Positions 1-12,480 of a stretch of DNA of 64,000 bases are shown here, piece by piece. Under the pieces are notes generated by a model. It was not told the origin of the DNA and did no database searches. It saw only the letters and a list, made by a program, of their open reading frames with translations. The number at the start of each line of letters is the position of its first letter. The stretch's first letter is position 1. The position numbers and the translations under genes were made by a program. Origin of the DNA: Enoplosus armatus (Eukaryota; Chordata; Actinopteri; Centrarchiformes; Enoplosidae); NCBI RefSeq assembly GCF_043641665.1, contig NC_092200.1, forward strand, positions 5,303,694 to 5,367,693. Direction: 5' to 3'.

Positions 1-1902
1 GTCTTGCAGATATGTGCACTAAAACCATCAGCCTCTGGTACCATCTAAGACTAACAGCTCAGGCTTTCAGACCTACTGTAGAAGGTTTACTTCAGTCAAT
101 TAGGAGACAAATGGCTCTTTGATTTGTCTTGAAGCTATAATCCCTTGGCATGTCATGGGGAAAAAAAACAGTTTTTGATACAATTTATGGTCTCCATTTT
201 TCTGCAATAGCCATTTGATGTTTTTATATTCAGTAATTACCTCTCTATATAGTAGTTTTCATTACTGGCGGAGCCTGCCATTACATACACAGGGGACTCA
301 CAGGAAACGATGCATGCATGTAATTTATTTTAATTTATCTCACTGATATCAGCCTCGATTGTTACTGTTGCCTCTCTTAACACTGTGTCAGAGCTGTATT
401 AAATCACTGCTCATGCTAACTCAACATTTCTTACTGCCACTGCTTCACATTAAAAGTATTCAGCTGGCTTTTATTGTGAAGCAGTCACGGAAAATGCAAT
501 GCATTTGTAACCGAGGTTAGCGCTTACAGCAATCGTCCGTCAAAGATGCATCTACAAAACAAGACATGGACATTTTCAGCAGTGTTTCGCAATGGATGGA
601 AGACGGAAAGTGTGTGCAGTATTAAATCAAATTGGCGGTTGCTCATGGCATTAATGACTCACGTCTTTTAAAAAGCAATAATAGTTTGTTTGGCTGCACT
701 GTAAACATTTTCACAAGTTGTATTTATGAAAAAGTAACTGCTAAAGGAATGCTTGCTGTAGTTTTAAACAGCACTGGAGATGCAAAACTGTCACCAAATC
801 AATCTGGCCTGAAAATATAAAGTATAACTTTGACGCTACTATGTGTAATATCACAACATCAGTAAATCACAGTAATTATCAGACAAACAGGTAGAAAATC
901 TGCAGCTTCCAGCACACTTTGAGCTGCGTTTGAGTCCATCAGGTTAAAATGCAATACAGCACAAAACAGGAAGAGACCACTAACGAACTAATCAACTCTT
1001 TTCCCTTTCAGAGCTAACACACAATGGGATTATGCCCTCGCTAAGCAATATAACATGTAATGGGATTTTCATTAGTATGCGGGTACTACAAAGGACTTTG
1101 TCTACTCAGTGAGAGAAGTAAAGTGAAATTTGAGAGCTGCATTATTCTTTATGGGACAGCATGTTCCACTATCTTTGTTCCACTGTCTAACCTTCAGCTG
1201 TGGCTTATGAGATCCAGTGCTTATAGTCTCGTGAAAAAAGCATCTCATTATAACAAGAGGATGTTCTTACTATAACAAGATACTGCAGTTTATTTATTTA
1301 TTATGTGCTGCTGCTGTACAGTATGTTTCTGTACATTTATAGCTTTATTTATACGTTGAAATGGGATCTACATAATGAAGCAGATGTTTGAGGGGTTATA
1401 TTAGATAAACTGTCTTTTTGACTTTCATTTGTACATCAGGAAACAGTGTCATCAAAGTCACAAACTGAGATGTATCAGCTTTTGGAGATACGACACATAA
1501 GCTCTTAAGTCATGATCCATAATCTTTTCCTCAAGTCAGGTAAATAGAGTAAAGCCTTTTATGTGGAACTTGGCAGTGGTAATATTATATCATGCTGATT
1601 AGTAAAAATCTCAGGGGATACACTTTCAATTATTTGCATTACACTACGCAAGTGCAGGATGATTTTTGAACCTGACATTCAGAAGGTCACACTTCCGTCT
1701 GCAGATATGCTTTCAGTTTAATACTTTTAATACACCCACTATTTCTAAATTACTTTGCCCAAAGTACACTTACTTAAGGATACTTTGGTCTGATATCTGT
1801 GAGAGGGAATTCTGAGTTTAATATTAGATATATTTCTAATGACTAAAACAGATGTCATCTTCAAAATGCAGTTATTTTTCTTTTCTGTTTTAGGTTTTCT
1901 CC
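1..1902. other. Unique non-coding sequence, nothing recognised
   Basis: AT-rich sequence with scattered short A and T runs. The open frames are 60-70 codons long, about what chance gives, and lack convincing splice contexts or protein-like composition. I recognise no transposon end, RNA gene or microsatellite longer than a few units. Confidence 0.5.
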
Positions 1903-2486
1903 TTAAAGGGGAACTCCACCGATTTTGCACATCAAAATCTGTTTACAGGTCTTGGGGAGTACTACTGCGTGTGTGAAAACAGTTGTATGAAGCCTTTTGT
2001 GGCTGCAGAGAGAGCGGCGCGAAATCTGATACATTTGCCTCAAGCGATTTCACATGAGGCGATGTCGGGTGGGTCTGAGAACTACAAGTTTGAAGATGAA
2101 AAAACATCTCGTGGTATGAAGTCAGAAAGAAGTGGGGTAACCAGACCTCTGTAGCCCCGCTCCTAATCTCTGCTTGAGGCTAGCGGCTCGAGGCTATATT
2201 AGCCGCTGCTAGCACAACACACCTAAATTTCCAACTGAACTGTGCTGCAGTCGAGTTGCATTGTGGGTAATGCAGGCGCCAACTTTTGACAAGGAAGAAG
2301 GATGTGCGGAATAATTAAAGACGATATCTCTGGCTCTGCTGCATCGATATTGCTCCTTTTTTTAACCGTCCACTGTGAGTCAAATTGATGGCGTACCCTT
2401 TATGAGCATAGATTATTGAAACAGATTTTTCCATTGTTCTCCCAATGAAAGTGTTTGAAATAATGTAAAATGTAAATTTAGTTGGA
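1903..2486 (+). mobile_element. TTAA-ended non-autonomous DNA transposon (MITE), right end degraded
   Basis: The left end reads TTAAAGGGGAACTCCACC at 1903-1920. The interior runs through a segment with GGGGAGTACTACTGCGTG, then ACCAGACCTCTGTAGCCCC, a GCTAGCGGCTCGAGGCTA stretch and CATTGTGGGTAATGCAGGC. I recall this order from a high-copy interspersed repeat of percomorph fish whose two ends are inverted copies of the GGGGAACTCCACC terminus. In this copy the right terminus is not recognisable: sequence after about 2486 no longer matches the expected GGTGGAGTTCCCC end. A TTAA at the left end suggests a piggyBac- or Kolobok-type target site, which is inference. There is no transposase, so the element is non-autonomous. 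The short open frame inside it is not a gene. Confidence 0.65.
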
Positions 2487-3360
2487 AAGCTTTACGCTTC
2501 TCAAATCTATCCCTCTAATCTACACAAGACGTGACAATTGCACAATGATTCTTACCTATCAGACAGCACACACAACAATTATGAGAATAAGCCCATGTTG
2601 AAAAATGTCCTTTAGTAGTCTCCCTTTATTTATCTTTACATTCAAGGAATTGTCACTGCTTCACTGCTGGTGTTAAACGATGGTTGTCAAGATGCTAAGG
2701 AGGCTACAGACATCCCAAACACCCAGATTAATATTCCTTTTGATTTGTCTAGATTCCTGTGGACTGCATTTGATAGTTTGTCTTGCTATATATGTACTGG
2801 AGTTGAATAGTTAACGTTGTTCTCAACAAAATAACAGTCAACAGTTGTTGTAATTCTCATGCAAACCAAGGCGCTCTCCTCTGTGTTGTCTGGCAGTAAA
2901 ATAAGACCCAATTACAGGCGTTCTGTATTCACTCACACTGTGTTTTCCTTCCCTTTAGAGTAATACTCATTTTGATGTCTTGTCAAGAGAGCTAAACAAA
3001 AGTATGAGTTGACAGGTCAAAGGTTCAGACACACACAGACAGTCAAACAGCTGGCCAGACAGACATGTGGACGCACACACGGACACTAAACTTGAGTTGA
3101 CCAATTTACTGACAGCGCGCTGCAGTGCCATTTAACAAAGCATTTACGCTTCCAATTAAGTTTGGAAAAAGAGCAGTCTTGAGGAAAATGTTGGCCTCTG
3201 CATTGCATTAATTGTGCTCAGTCTGTGACAAGGAGCTGGAGAAAAAAAAATGGCTAACATCGTTACTTCCTGATGAACAAAGTAAGTGGCTTTGAAAAGG
3301 GAGGTAAACAGAGCAACAGCCTCATCCCAACTGAAACACACAAAAAAGGAGGAAGCAGGG
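2487..3360. other. Non-coding sequence with weak ACAC-rich patches
   Basis: There are short ACACAC patches near 3029-3080 and otherwise unremarkable AT-rich sequence. No element boundaries or exon signals stand out. Confidence 0.45.
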
Positions 3361-3388
3361 GGAAGAAGAAGAAGAAGAAGAAGAAGAA
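3361..3388 (+). repeat. (GAA)n trinucleotide microsatellite
   Basis: About nine uninterrupted GAA/AAG units. This is a homopurine mirror-type repeat that could adopt triplex (H-) DNA. On the minus strand it reads as a serine run, which produces a spurious open frame. Confidence 0.9.
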
Positions 3389-3429
3389 TGGCCTCTCTGA
3401 ACAGATGCACACACATCTGATGTACTTAC

Positions 3430-3535
3430 CTTGTTAACAGCAGTCAGATTAATTGTCTCATCACACAGGGACATTTCCATTTCGGTGTGACTGCCACCGG
3501 CCCCCACAGAGGCTGAGGCAGGGGTGACCTTTTCA
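3430..3535 (-). other. Candidate internal exon with perfect splice donor
   Basis: On the minus strand, an open frame that includes the peptide MEMSLCDETINLTAVNK stops being needed exactly at AAG|GTAAGTAC. This matches the vertebrate 5' splice consensus at every position (the exon ends at 3430 in phase 0). The best upstream 3' splice site is CTGCTACTTTGTAG, giving a 106-nt exon from 3535. Its pyrimidine tract is only moderate, and the frame stays open to 3633, so other acceptors are possible. I do not recognise the peptide. A nearby 9-bp hairpin lies in the upstream open part. Alternative view: one perfect donor is expected by chance in a window this size, so this may be a pseudo-exon. Confidence 0.2.
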
Positions 3536-3553
3536 CTACAAAGTAGCAGGACT

Positions 3554-3578
3554 CTCCTGGCCACTACACGGCCAGGAG
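3554..3578. repeat. Perfect 9-bp inverted repeat (hairpin)
   Basis: CTCCTGGCC and GGCCAGGAG flank a 7-nt loop. The stem is GC-rich in AT-rich surroundings and lies just upstream of the candidate minus-strand exon. Nothing indicates that it is a terminator or a known RNA. Confidence 0.6.
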
Positions 3579-3639
3579 CATCGTGGGACTGGGACAGGCT
3601 GATTGTGCTGTGTGCTGCATGTGCCCTTTTCATAATTAA

Positions 3640-6600
3640 TTAACATAAGTACATGACAGTTAATTTGTTTTCACGCAGCGTTACTGCTCTTCTTTGTGCC
3701 TTGTCCTCTCTGCATTGTACATTAGAGCGTATGTGTGGCTGAACAAACAGGTAGGGACAGGATTGCTTTGGATTTCTAATAATGGATATCTCATTGGACT
3801 TTTTTGCAGATGCTAAACCATTTAAGTACTTTGTTTGATCACAGGAGCATGAAATTGGTCCAACTGTGACTGTTGGGACTAAATTGCGTGTGGCTAAAAC
3901 TGTATCAGCTAACTGGCTTTTAATGAGTTACTTAAAAATCTCTTTACTTGCTGCATATGTCAGTTTGTGCACAGTTGTTTCTCAAATTTCCCCCGATTAC
4001 TGTAGTCTTTATCGAGTCTTAATGGTCCTGAAAACCTTTGATTGACCTTTGAGCAATTGGGAACACAAGATTTTCTGCTGAAGTTACATCACTTTTGGTG
4101 ATGTCACAGGAGAGGTTTTGCTTCTCACTGATTTGAAGTGGACTGGGCTCAGTCGGAGTTTTTAACTGTTAACCTAATAATAAATGGTAACGTAAGACGT
4201 TGACTTTAACTCTTATTTAGCTTATTAATATTACAGAGACATACGAACGTTTCATACAAAACATATCTGTGGCTAATTAAATATGAAAAATCACACGGTT
4301 TGTCTGGTAAACACACACAGTGTCCACCACAAACATATATAATATTGGAACATTTCGATTTTGAAAATATGGTGGAAAGAATCTATATTGATGGACATGA
4401 TTGCTGCCTCCTCTCCTCGCTCTTTTTTTTTGAGTGCCCATAATAGCAAAGGAGCTGAACACACTGCACAAAGTGAGATTATGTAATGGCTTGTGTCATT
4501 ATTTGTCAGCAGTGGATGTGGGGAGAAAAAAAAAAAAGAAATCACCTGAAATTGTCAATTTGTCAAATTTCTAAGGCTATTTATGAAATGTACAGAGAAT
4601 GATTTGGTATTCAAGGCCTGTATGTTTCCCATTTCTATGTCTGCCGCCAAGTGAGGAAAAGAAACCGCCTGGGATGTCTTTGATTTTGATATATTAAAGA
4701 CCTCTGCATAAGTATTTGTCACCTCTGATTTGATGCCTCTGTGTTACTGAAAATTAAAAATTAAATTGGCTGAAAACAGGAGCAAGGAATTGAGCTCTGG
4801 TAGTCAGAGACAAAGGCAAATATGGATAGGCTGTAAAACTAAAACTGGCCGTTATGGTGTATTATATCTTATTACGAACTACAAACCTGACATGAAAGCT
4901 GCGTCTGTCTTGAAAATCTTTCTTTTGCATTAAGTGTGAAGGTGGTGTATTATTTCTTTCAGTTGACCAAACACACATTTTGTTAAACATAATGGGCGTC
5001 TTCAGCTCTTGGCCATTTCGTTTCTAACATCTTTTAATGCATTTACCGTTTTTGACAGAGAAATATTTTGGGGCTGACTAATTGAATGTGTGGCTGATGT
5101 CAGTTTGTTAGCTAAAAGCTACTCTAATCATCACTGTGTCATCTGATTAAGCTAGCATGTGCCGTTGATGCTAGCAGCGTTGGTTGCTAATTAACTAGCT
5201 TGCTGAAACAAAGGCAAAGGTTAAAAGACAAGACAGGACACTCTGGTGTGTACTGGAGTCATAATCTAAATTTGGAAACAAAACTGCTGGAGTTTCACTG
5301 AAGTCAGTTGTGTTTTTGAGGAACTTATTTTAAGTATATCTTTCTTGCTCAGCTGTACGATGTGCCGGACGTGGTCCCGATTGAATCTTTTTGTGTTGCG
5401 TGGCCTCATGTGCCCCAATTCTTTCCAGATTTTGTCTTTAAATTCAAAACGTTCTATTTAAAACAGTTTAGTTAAATGTGGTGATGCTTGACTGATAAAT
5501 ATATCTACTATGGAATTTCAGTTGGGATGATCTCCAGGAAGTCAAATCAGCTGGACCCAGATTTTGTGTTATAGGTTTTCTAGATATAGATTCTGAAATA
5601 TAGATATTATTTGTATTGGTTATTCCTTTAAAATATTGTATCCATTCTATTGATATTATGACTGTACAGCATTAAACGTGGTCTATTAGATCTATTAGAA
5701 TAAGCCCTAAGGTAGAGAGTCATAATGAGATCATTCTTTAGACTCACTCCGTCAAGGTGAAATGTAAGGGTAAGTTAATCAATTATGAAAACCTGTTATA
5801 CACGGTGGGCCATGAAAAAGCCTTCGTCAGTACGTCTTAGGATTGTGCTAGATACCCTACTGTTTAACACATTAGCTGCTATTGTTTAAACTGTGTGCCC
5901 TCTAACTTAATAGACCCTTAATGTAGAGTAAAGGTTGTTTTTTTACGGCTTAGTAATAGGAACTTTAGATGGTGTTGGGTTTTTAAATGGTGGGCCAATA
6001 CAAAAGGGATGACAGAGATGGGAATGTGGTGAGTGTTGTTGTGTGTTTGTGTGTGTCCAGGCTCATCTCCAAGCAAGGCTACACGCTCTCTGAATTTAGC
6101 CAAACTGGAAGGTTTTTGGTTTCAGTTTGTCGGCACAGGTGCTTCTGGAAGGAGGGCTTCCAGCAGTCGTGGCAAAAGCCATGGACAGCCTTTCTAATCA
6201 GATTCTGCAGACGCTGTCAGTGAAAAGAGGCCAGTAGTACTTTGGCAGCCGTGCAGGTCTTCCTTAAACACATTCTCCTGAAAGAAGAGGGCAAGAGAGA
6301 GTCTAAGGATGCTTGCCTGCTATTGTTCCTTCCCATTGAACCTTGCCGTGGTAGTGAATGGCTTTTTCTGGTGCCTTTGGCATGCGAGGCTTGCAGCTAG
6401 CTGACTAGCTTCCAGCCTCAGCTGTGTGCCACGAGCCCCTTGGCTTTTAAATACACTGGCTACAGTGATGCGGCCACATGGACTTGCAGGATCAGGTTGT
6501 ACTGACATGACTTAAATTTCACAACCTGTACACTTTCAAGATACTATCCTGCAATATCACAGGCTCTGTAGAAGTGAGAACATGGGAAGTATGGTGCGAC

Positions 6601-9600
6601 AAAAAATGTATAGTTCCAGTACTGTGTAGTAGGAAAAACACCCTCTGTGCTGGTTTTGGTCTGTTGATTTGATATTACAGAAGAGGGCAAGTGTTATTAA
6701 TGCAAGCTTGAAAAAGGTCTGTAATTTGGGGACTTTTGTATATAATCAGCTGAAAGAATTACTTTCTGAAAACTATCATTTTTGTTTAGATTATTTCAAA
6801 ATTGGAAAATAAACCAAGTAAATTGCAGAAAGTATGAAGTAGAAAACTGGTGACCGGATTTAAAGAAACGGAGGCTGGACAAAGTGATTGACAGTTTGTG
6901 TGTTTTGTTATTGTAGGTAGAAAGTAGCAGTGATAGTTTGTACTTTATATCACTAATGTTGTATCATTGATTTTCTATTTATACTAAAAAGATTAACCTT
7001 GTATGTTCTGGATAAAAACCGTTGATGAACATTAGAGTGACCCCTTTGTTCCTTCCATTTTTCAGAAAAGGTTTTGTTCCTCAAATTCAAGTAAAGTAAA
7101 TTGTAGGTGCAGGGGCTGAAGTGGCTGTATGAGCCATTATTAGTTACTAAAAGTAGATGCTGTTTGTGAACCCCAGTAATTGGATTGATACTACATAGAC
7201 CAACATGCTGAGTATCTGAGCAAAGACGGCTATACTTACACTAAAAACATGAAATGCCTTTCTGAGGAAAACATGCAAAATGGAGCAGTACTGGAGCTCA
7301 GACCACAGGGCTCTTTATGTCGCCTTTTCCACATTTTATTCACTCATATTCCTTAAAACTTTTGCAGCGCTACGATTAAAAGCTCATGTCACCCACCTGA
7401 GCACTGTTACATAATCATTAAAACCTTCTTCAAGGACATATTTCTTTATTCTGCTCTTTAAAGGAGCAATTTCTCTAAAGCAATTTAAAAAAAAAAAACC
7501 TCAACAATGAATTATTCATGCAATTATTCATCATAAAAGTAATTATTATACCAATGTTACCTCAGGCTCCTCCATTAACACAGTTAGGAAACAGAAACAA
7601 GTTTGAACGAAACAAAACTAGTTTTTAACCAAATTTCATTCAAGCATATAACTTTTAATTAATAATAGGTTCTTAATGGAAAAACAAAATGCAAATTTTT
7701 TACTGGCCTTGATGCACAAACAGTTTAGTAGTTTATCTATGCAGGCAAAATCTTAATTCATCTGCACTTAGAAGCATTTTCTGTATTTGTGTAAGCTGTT
7801 GAGACTGCAGCCACTTCAACAGAGAACACTAATGTTCCTTTCGTTTTTCTTCATTCTGATTGGCTGCATTAGAAAACAATGATCTAAAATCTTCTAGGAG
7901 ACTATTTCTAACCTACTCTCAGTGTTTACACATAAACAGTTGCTCATAATTTGAGTTTTGTATTGTAAGCACTAGAATGAAGAGGCAGATGCTGACTGTA
8001 GCTCTTTTCCCCCCACTTGTTTCTTCGCATAAACAGCCAGTTGTGACAAGAATGCCGCATTTACTCAACAGGGATTTGTAGCTTATATGCTAACTACATG
8101 AATATTAATCATGCTTTCAAACTATATGCCTCACACAAGAGGCTTAGCCCTGCATCTAATTAGAGCTTTCAGTTTAATTCTCAAGCCACTTGGATGGAGT
8201 CAGATTTTTATTTGCATTTGTTTTAAAATTAAATCCGATAGTGAGAAGTAAAGGAAAGCTGAATTCATGTTATATGTTAGAAAACCAGCTCCGGCGCAGT
8301 ATTACGCTGGAGGAAAGTGCTGATGATTTATGTATCGCAGGTAGGAACCAAGCTACAAAGTTACAGGCTGAAAACATTCACATGTCAGACTTGTTTTTCT
8401 CACCTTGACTGCCTCCTGCATCCATAGCGACAGATCTTATGTGTTGTATGTTTTTTCGTTCAGCATCCAAGGTGAGTATCATTATCAAGCTAAACCACCA
8501 CACATTCACTAACTGGGATTGAATTTTCTTTGTACTGTAGACGTGAAAACAGAAAAGACATCTTGTTAATGCTCTTCCTCTAATGGTGTGTCCTTAATCA
8601 TTTACTTAAACACTTCTTTTGTATTTTTAAGGTGCTTTATCCGGTGATGTATTTCACTGCGTTACAGTTGAAGCCTCCATATAAAACTTTATTTATTTCC
8701 CACGTTTCGATGAAATGGACAATATTAGGTCCATCTACAACACTGTTGCAACAACCTTAGCACCACTATGATATAAAGAGAAAAGGTTAAAAGGTTGAAG
8801 ATTATTATTTTTTACACAGTCGAATGGGTTTTATGAACCAACAGTATAAAACATGTGACCCTTTAATCTGAAAATCAGTTTTCAATATGTTGCTCAACAG
8901 GGGTTAAAAAAGATAGACATCTTCACATGATTCCTCTGATCGTCTCTCGACTGCACGTTTCCACTCACAGCACCGTGACGCACTTCATCATAATATTTAC
9001 ATGAACTGCTGCAAAACTGTGATTTATGTTAAATGTACATTACAGCTATTGTCATAGACATGACTGTAAGACAAAACACACACACACAAAAGGCTTCGCT
9101 TGATTACAGCTAGAGAAGAGATAAAGGAAACAGACAGTTGAGATCACATTAAAATGATCAACCTGTATGTCATCTTACTGCTGTGGGACCCATTTCATTA
9201 ATTAGTTTTGTTTGGGGGCATTTTCTTCACGTTTATTCAACACAGCAACTTAAGTGAGCAAGTAGAATATGTCAAGATAAATCAATTCATTCAATTAGAT
9301 TTAAAAAAAGAAAAATGACTTTACTGTCTTCACATCACATAAGAAATCTGTAAATGTGAGCCGGCTAGTGATACTTAGCATCACAAGCTAGCAAGCGAGC
9401 GAGATAATCAGAGGGGCTCTCCACTCATTTTACACACTAACCCTTTTCTCTTTCGATTATGTCGTCAATATGTTTTAACAGAAAGCCTGTGTTACAAACT
9501 GGAGGTGTAGAGTTTGAAAGACGTGGGCAGGGAAGGTCTAGTTGTGTTTCGTTATGGGTAGCGTCAGGACATCTCCAATTTGATCACGTCTTTAACCTAA

Positions 9601-9824
9601 AATACGACGATCACATCTAATGACTTTAAAAGACTCCATTCCCAAACTCCATCCATCATCCACTTCTTCCGACATGGCTGAACACCAAGTACAGTACTTT
9701 TTGTCAGACTAGATGTGTGACCTACATGTCAAGTCAAGTCAAAATAATTGGTGTATCTCCTTGTGAAAGCGCTTCACAGTGTCATGGTATAAAGATCATG
9801 AAGGGGAAAACATCCAGAAAACAT
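3640..9824. other. Long unique non-coding stretch
   Basis: No recognisable transposon, RNA gene or coding exon. There are several GCTAGC-containing patches (around 5110-5210) of the sort scattered through percomorph repeats, but no element boundaries. A tiny acceptor/donor pair near 8464-8471 was considered and rejected. Confidence 0.45.
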
Positions 9825-9841
9825 GGGGTGGGGGGGGGGGG
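9825..9841 (+). repeat. Poly-G run (G4-T-G12)
   Basis: Four G, one T and then twelve uninterrupted G. This is a single block rather than four spaced G-tracts, so an intramolecular quadruplex would need slippage within the run. It is a likely site of length variation and sequencing error. Confidence 0.9.
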
Positions 9842-12240
9842 CATATAAAGTGTGTTTTATTCAGGCTATTAGTAATCATGAGTGTTCCTTATATAGATGT
9901 ATGGATTATTAATAATGTGCTCTCTCATTGCATGCTTAATAATCTGTCATCACGACAGTTGACCTTTCTCAACGTAATTGAAACAGATTTCCTCCGACCT
10001 CTTTCCTTTCAAAAGTCTTTGCACTCGTCCTAGTTTGTATTCCTCGCCGCACTTCCTCCTGGCAAACACATTACTATTTGCTTTACCCTCTGCTGAGCCT
10101 CAGTTGTTTGTCATGCAACGATGAAAGGCACATGCTGAACTCTGTGTAAACCCGCTGTCGTCTCCGTTGACTCTTGTGTTTTTGGGTGGAAATTCTAGGC
10201 TTTCGGAAACCTCAGCCGCTCATTAGTGGGTCTCTGGTAGGACAGTGGATTCACGACGTCCATCAGCGAACAATGAAACACAAGTCTGAAACGTATTAAT
10301 GCTTTGTTATGCTTCTCCACTTCACAACCAGCCATTATACGCAGTGGCAGTTGTTCTTTTCACTAAGAGAGTGATGAGAAGCGTCAGTGATGAACTGTGA
10401 TGAAAATGCATCCTAGAATATACGACCTTGACAGGCCTTTCCTGACAGCATCAAGTGCTATTTACAAATTCTGCCCTGAGCAAAGTGCAGTAACTGCAGT
10501 GGTGATTTTAAAGAAAAATTGTTTTCAGGTTGGCCACCAAACTGCATGTCTTTTTAGGCTGACAATTTTACCAGAAAAATACCTAAAAAAGCTCTGCTTG
10601 TGGATAATCTTCACGTAATACGAGGAGGAAATACAGTATCAACAAACAACGTGTTCAGACAGCTTTTGTGTACAATTTAACTAGTTTGTTTAAAAACTTG
10701 TGATTGTGATTATTTACAGTCCATAATTCATGGGGATTAAGCGCATCTGTGTTTTGCTGCAGTGTCTGTGTCAATATTTGTATTTAATAAAATTATAATA
10801 GGCCTACCTTCTTTTACAACAGGTAGTTTAACATGGCAGTCACTCCTCTACTTAGCTAGTTTAGGGTGACCATATTTTCAAACCCTTAAGTGTACCACAT
10901 TTATGCGGTTGTGCACGCACCATGGTTGTTTTCATCAGGATGGGTGACAATTATTTCTGCTCTTAGCACTCCTACCGAGCGCACCTTTCAACACCAAGGA
11001 CGCCTGAACGTAGCATTTTTCATTGCCGGCTACTGAACGAAAGAAGGACAAAGCCTCCTGGAGCTCTTCAGAAAAGACCGCCTGACGCTTTCCCATGATT
11101 CATAGCCTAGCAACAGCCTGAACAACGACACATGGATTGATTGACAAAAATACGTGTTGAATTCAGATGGTGCATTGTTTATGTTTTTGTATTGGGTTAG
11201 GTAATTGTGACTGGGACAGAACATGATAAACGTCTATGTAAGCACTGAAAACAAGTATAGTAGATATTTGTCGGGACTCGGGAATCATTTTTTTTATTAA
11301 CTGCAAACCTTACCTACAATTTTCATTGAAATTACACATTTTTATGGCTTAATAATGTCTTCCTTCTTCAAGCAAGATGGACAAACGTGCAGCTGCTGTA
11401 CTGTGCAGTCTACACATGACCATAATAGGTTAATAAAGTACAAAAAAAATAAAAGAAATTTGTGGGATCCCATTTTGACAAAATTCACCGGATGACTTTA
11501 CATGTTTTGACGTTCATGCATTGCAGCCCTCCAGGGGACCAGTTTGGTGCTCACTGATTGTCTATCTGAAGAACATAAGGCAATATCTCTTTTATGTTTC
11601 AGCGTGCACTCAGATTTTAATGAACTGTTTCCTCCAACACCACCCCCTGAGAAAATCACAGCACTGACAGTTGATGCAGCATGGTGCACAAATCTCTACG
11701 AGTTTGTTTGTTCATGTCATTCTTTCTCCCAAAAAAAAAACTTTTGAGGAGTGATTATGAGAAATTAAAAAAAAGGTAAGTTTGTGGCTTTGTTGAAGCA
11801 GCTCATATTGTTCTCTAATTCCTGCCTGTTATTGTCATATTGAAAGAAGTGGTGCGTGTTCAGAGTGTTTAAAGATCATATATTCTGTTCAGTTACAAAG
11901 GAGAGGTGTTTGTTTTAGTATGTGGGATACCACTTTTTGTCTTACAGGAGAAATAAAAGATTAAACTTAAACATATGGATCAAACTTTCCAATCAGTAGG
12001 CCAAACTTCATTCAAAAATCTTTCATTTATCCTGCATTTCCCTCGACCTTGGCTGTGTTTTCATGCTCATAGAATCAAGTTAAGTTAAAAAGGAACACAA
12101 TGTCTGGATGTATGTCAAACAATATTCTCTCTGATTCATCGCAGGCGGTAAAAACTTAAAAAGGAAACTTTTTCAAGGACAAAATGGAAACACTTAACAT
12201 GAGTGAGTGGAAACAGTGTGGTCCATAGACTGTTTCAATG
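9842..12240. other. Non-coding sequence, possibly with one old repeat
   Basis: The segment starting AGGGTGACCATATTTTC at 10863 faintly resembles the start of a common fish repeat, but the rest does not follow, so I do not call it. The remainder shows no exons, RNA genes or microsatellites. Confidence 0.35.
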
Positions 12241-12480
12241 AGAAGATGTGTAATTAATTCATCTTTTCTCAATTCTACTGCCTGTCAGGCATCCCTGTGG
12301 CACGCTGCGCCTTTATTATTTTGCCATTAATGACAACTCGCTATCAATCACAAAGAGTTTTTTTTTTTTTAAACTCTGAGCTGCTTGATTATGAACTGCT
12401 CATCTTCCCGTCCTCAACAATGAGTAATTGCCTGGGATCAGCTCGGGAGTCCACGACGAATGAAGGTTAACAAATGAGGA
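12241..12480. promoter_or_regulatory. Conserved non-coding element candidate
   Basis: This block mixes homeodomain-type cores (TAATTAATTC, CCATTAATGACA, GAGTAATTGCC) with non-repetitive, non-coding sequence, and a T11 run separates its two halves. The texture resembles deeply conserved vertebrate developmental enhancers. This is a judgement from composition only, and no conservation could be measured. Confidence 0.25.

Noticed and set aside
8464..8471. 8-nt microexon (acceptor TTTTTTCGTTCAG, CATCCAAG, donor GTGAGTAT)
   Set aside because: Length is not a multiple of three and extremely short. Acceptor-donor adjacency of this kind occurs by chance.
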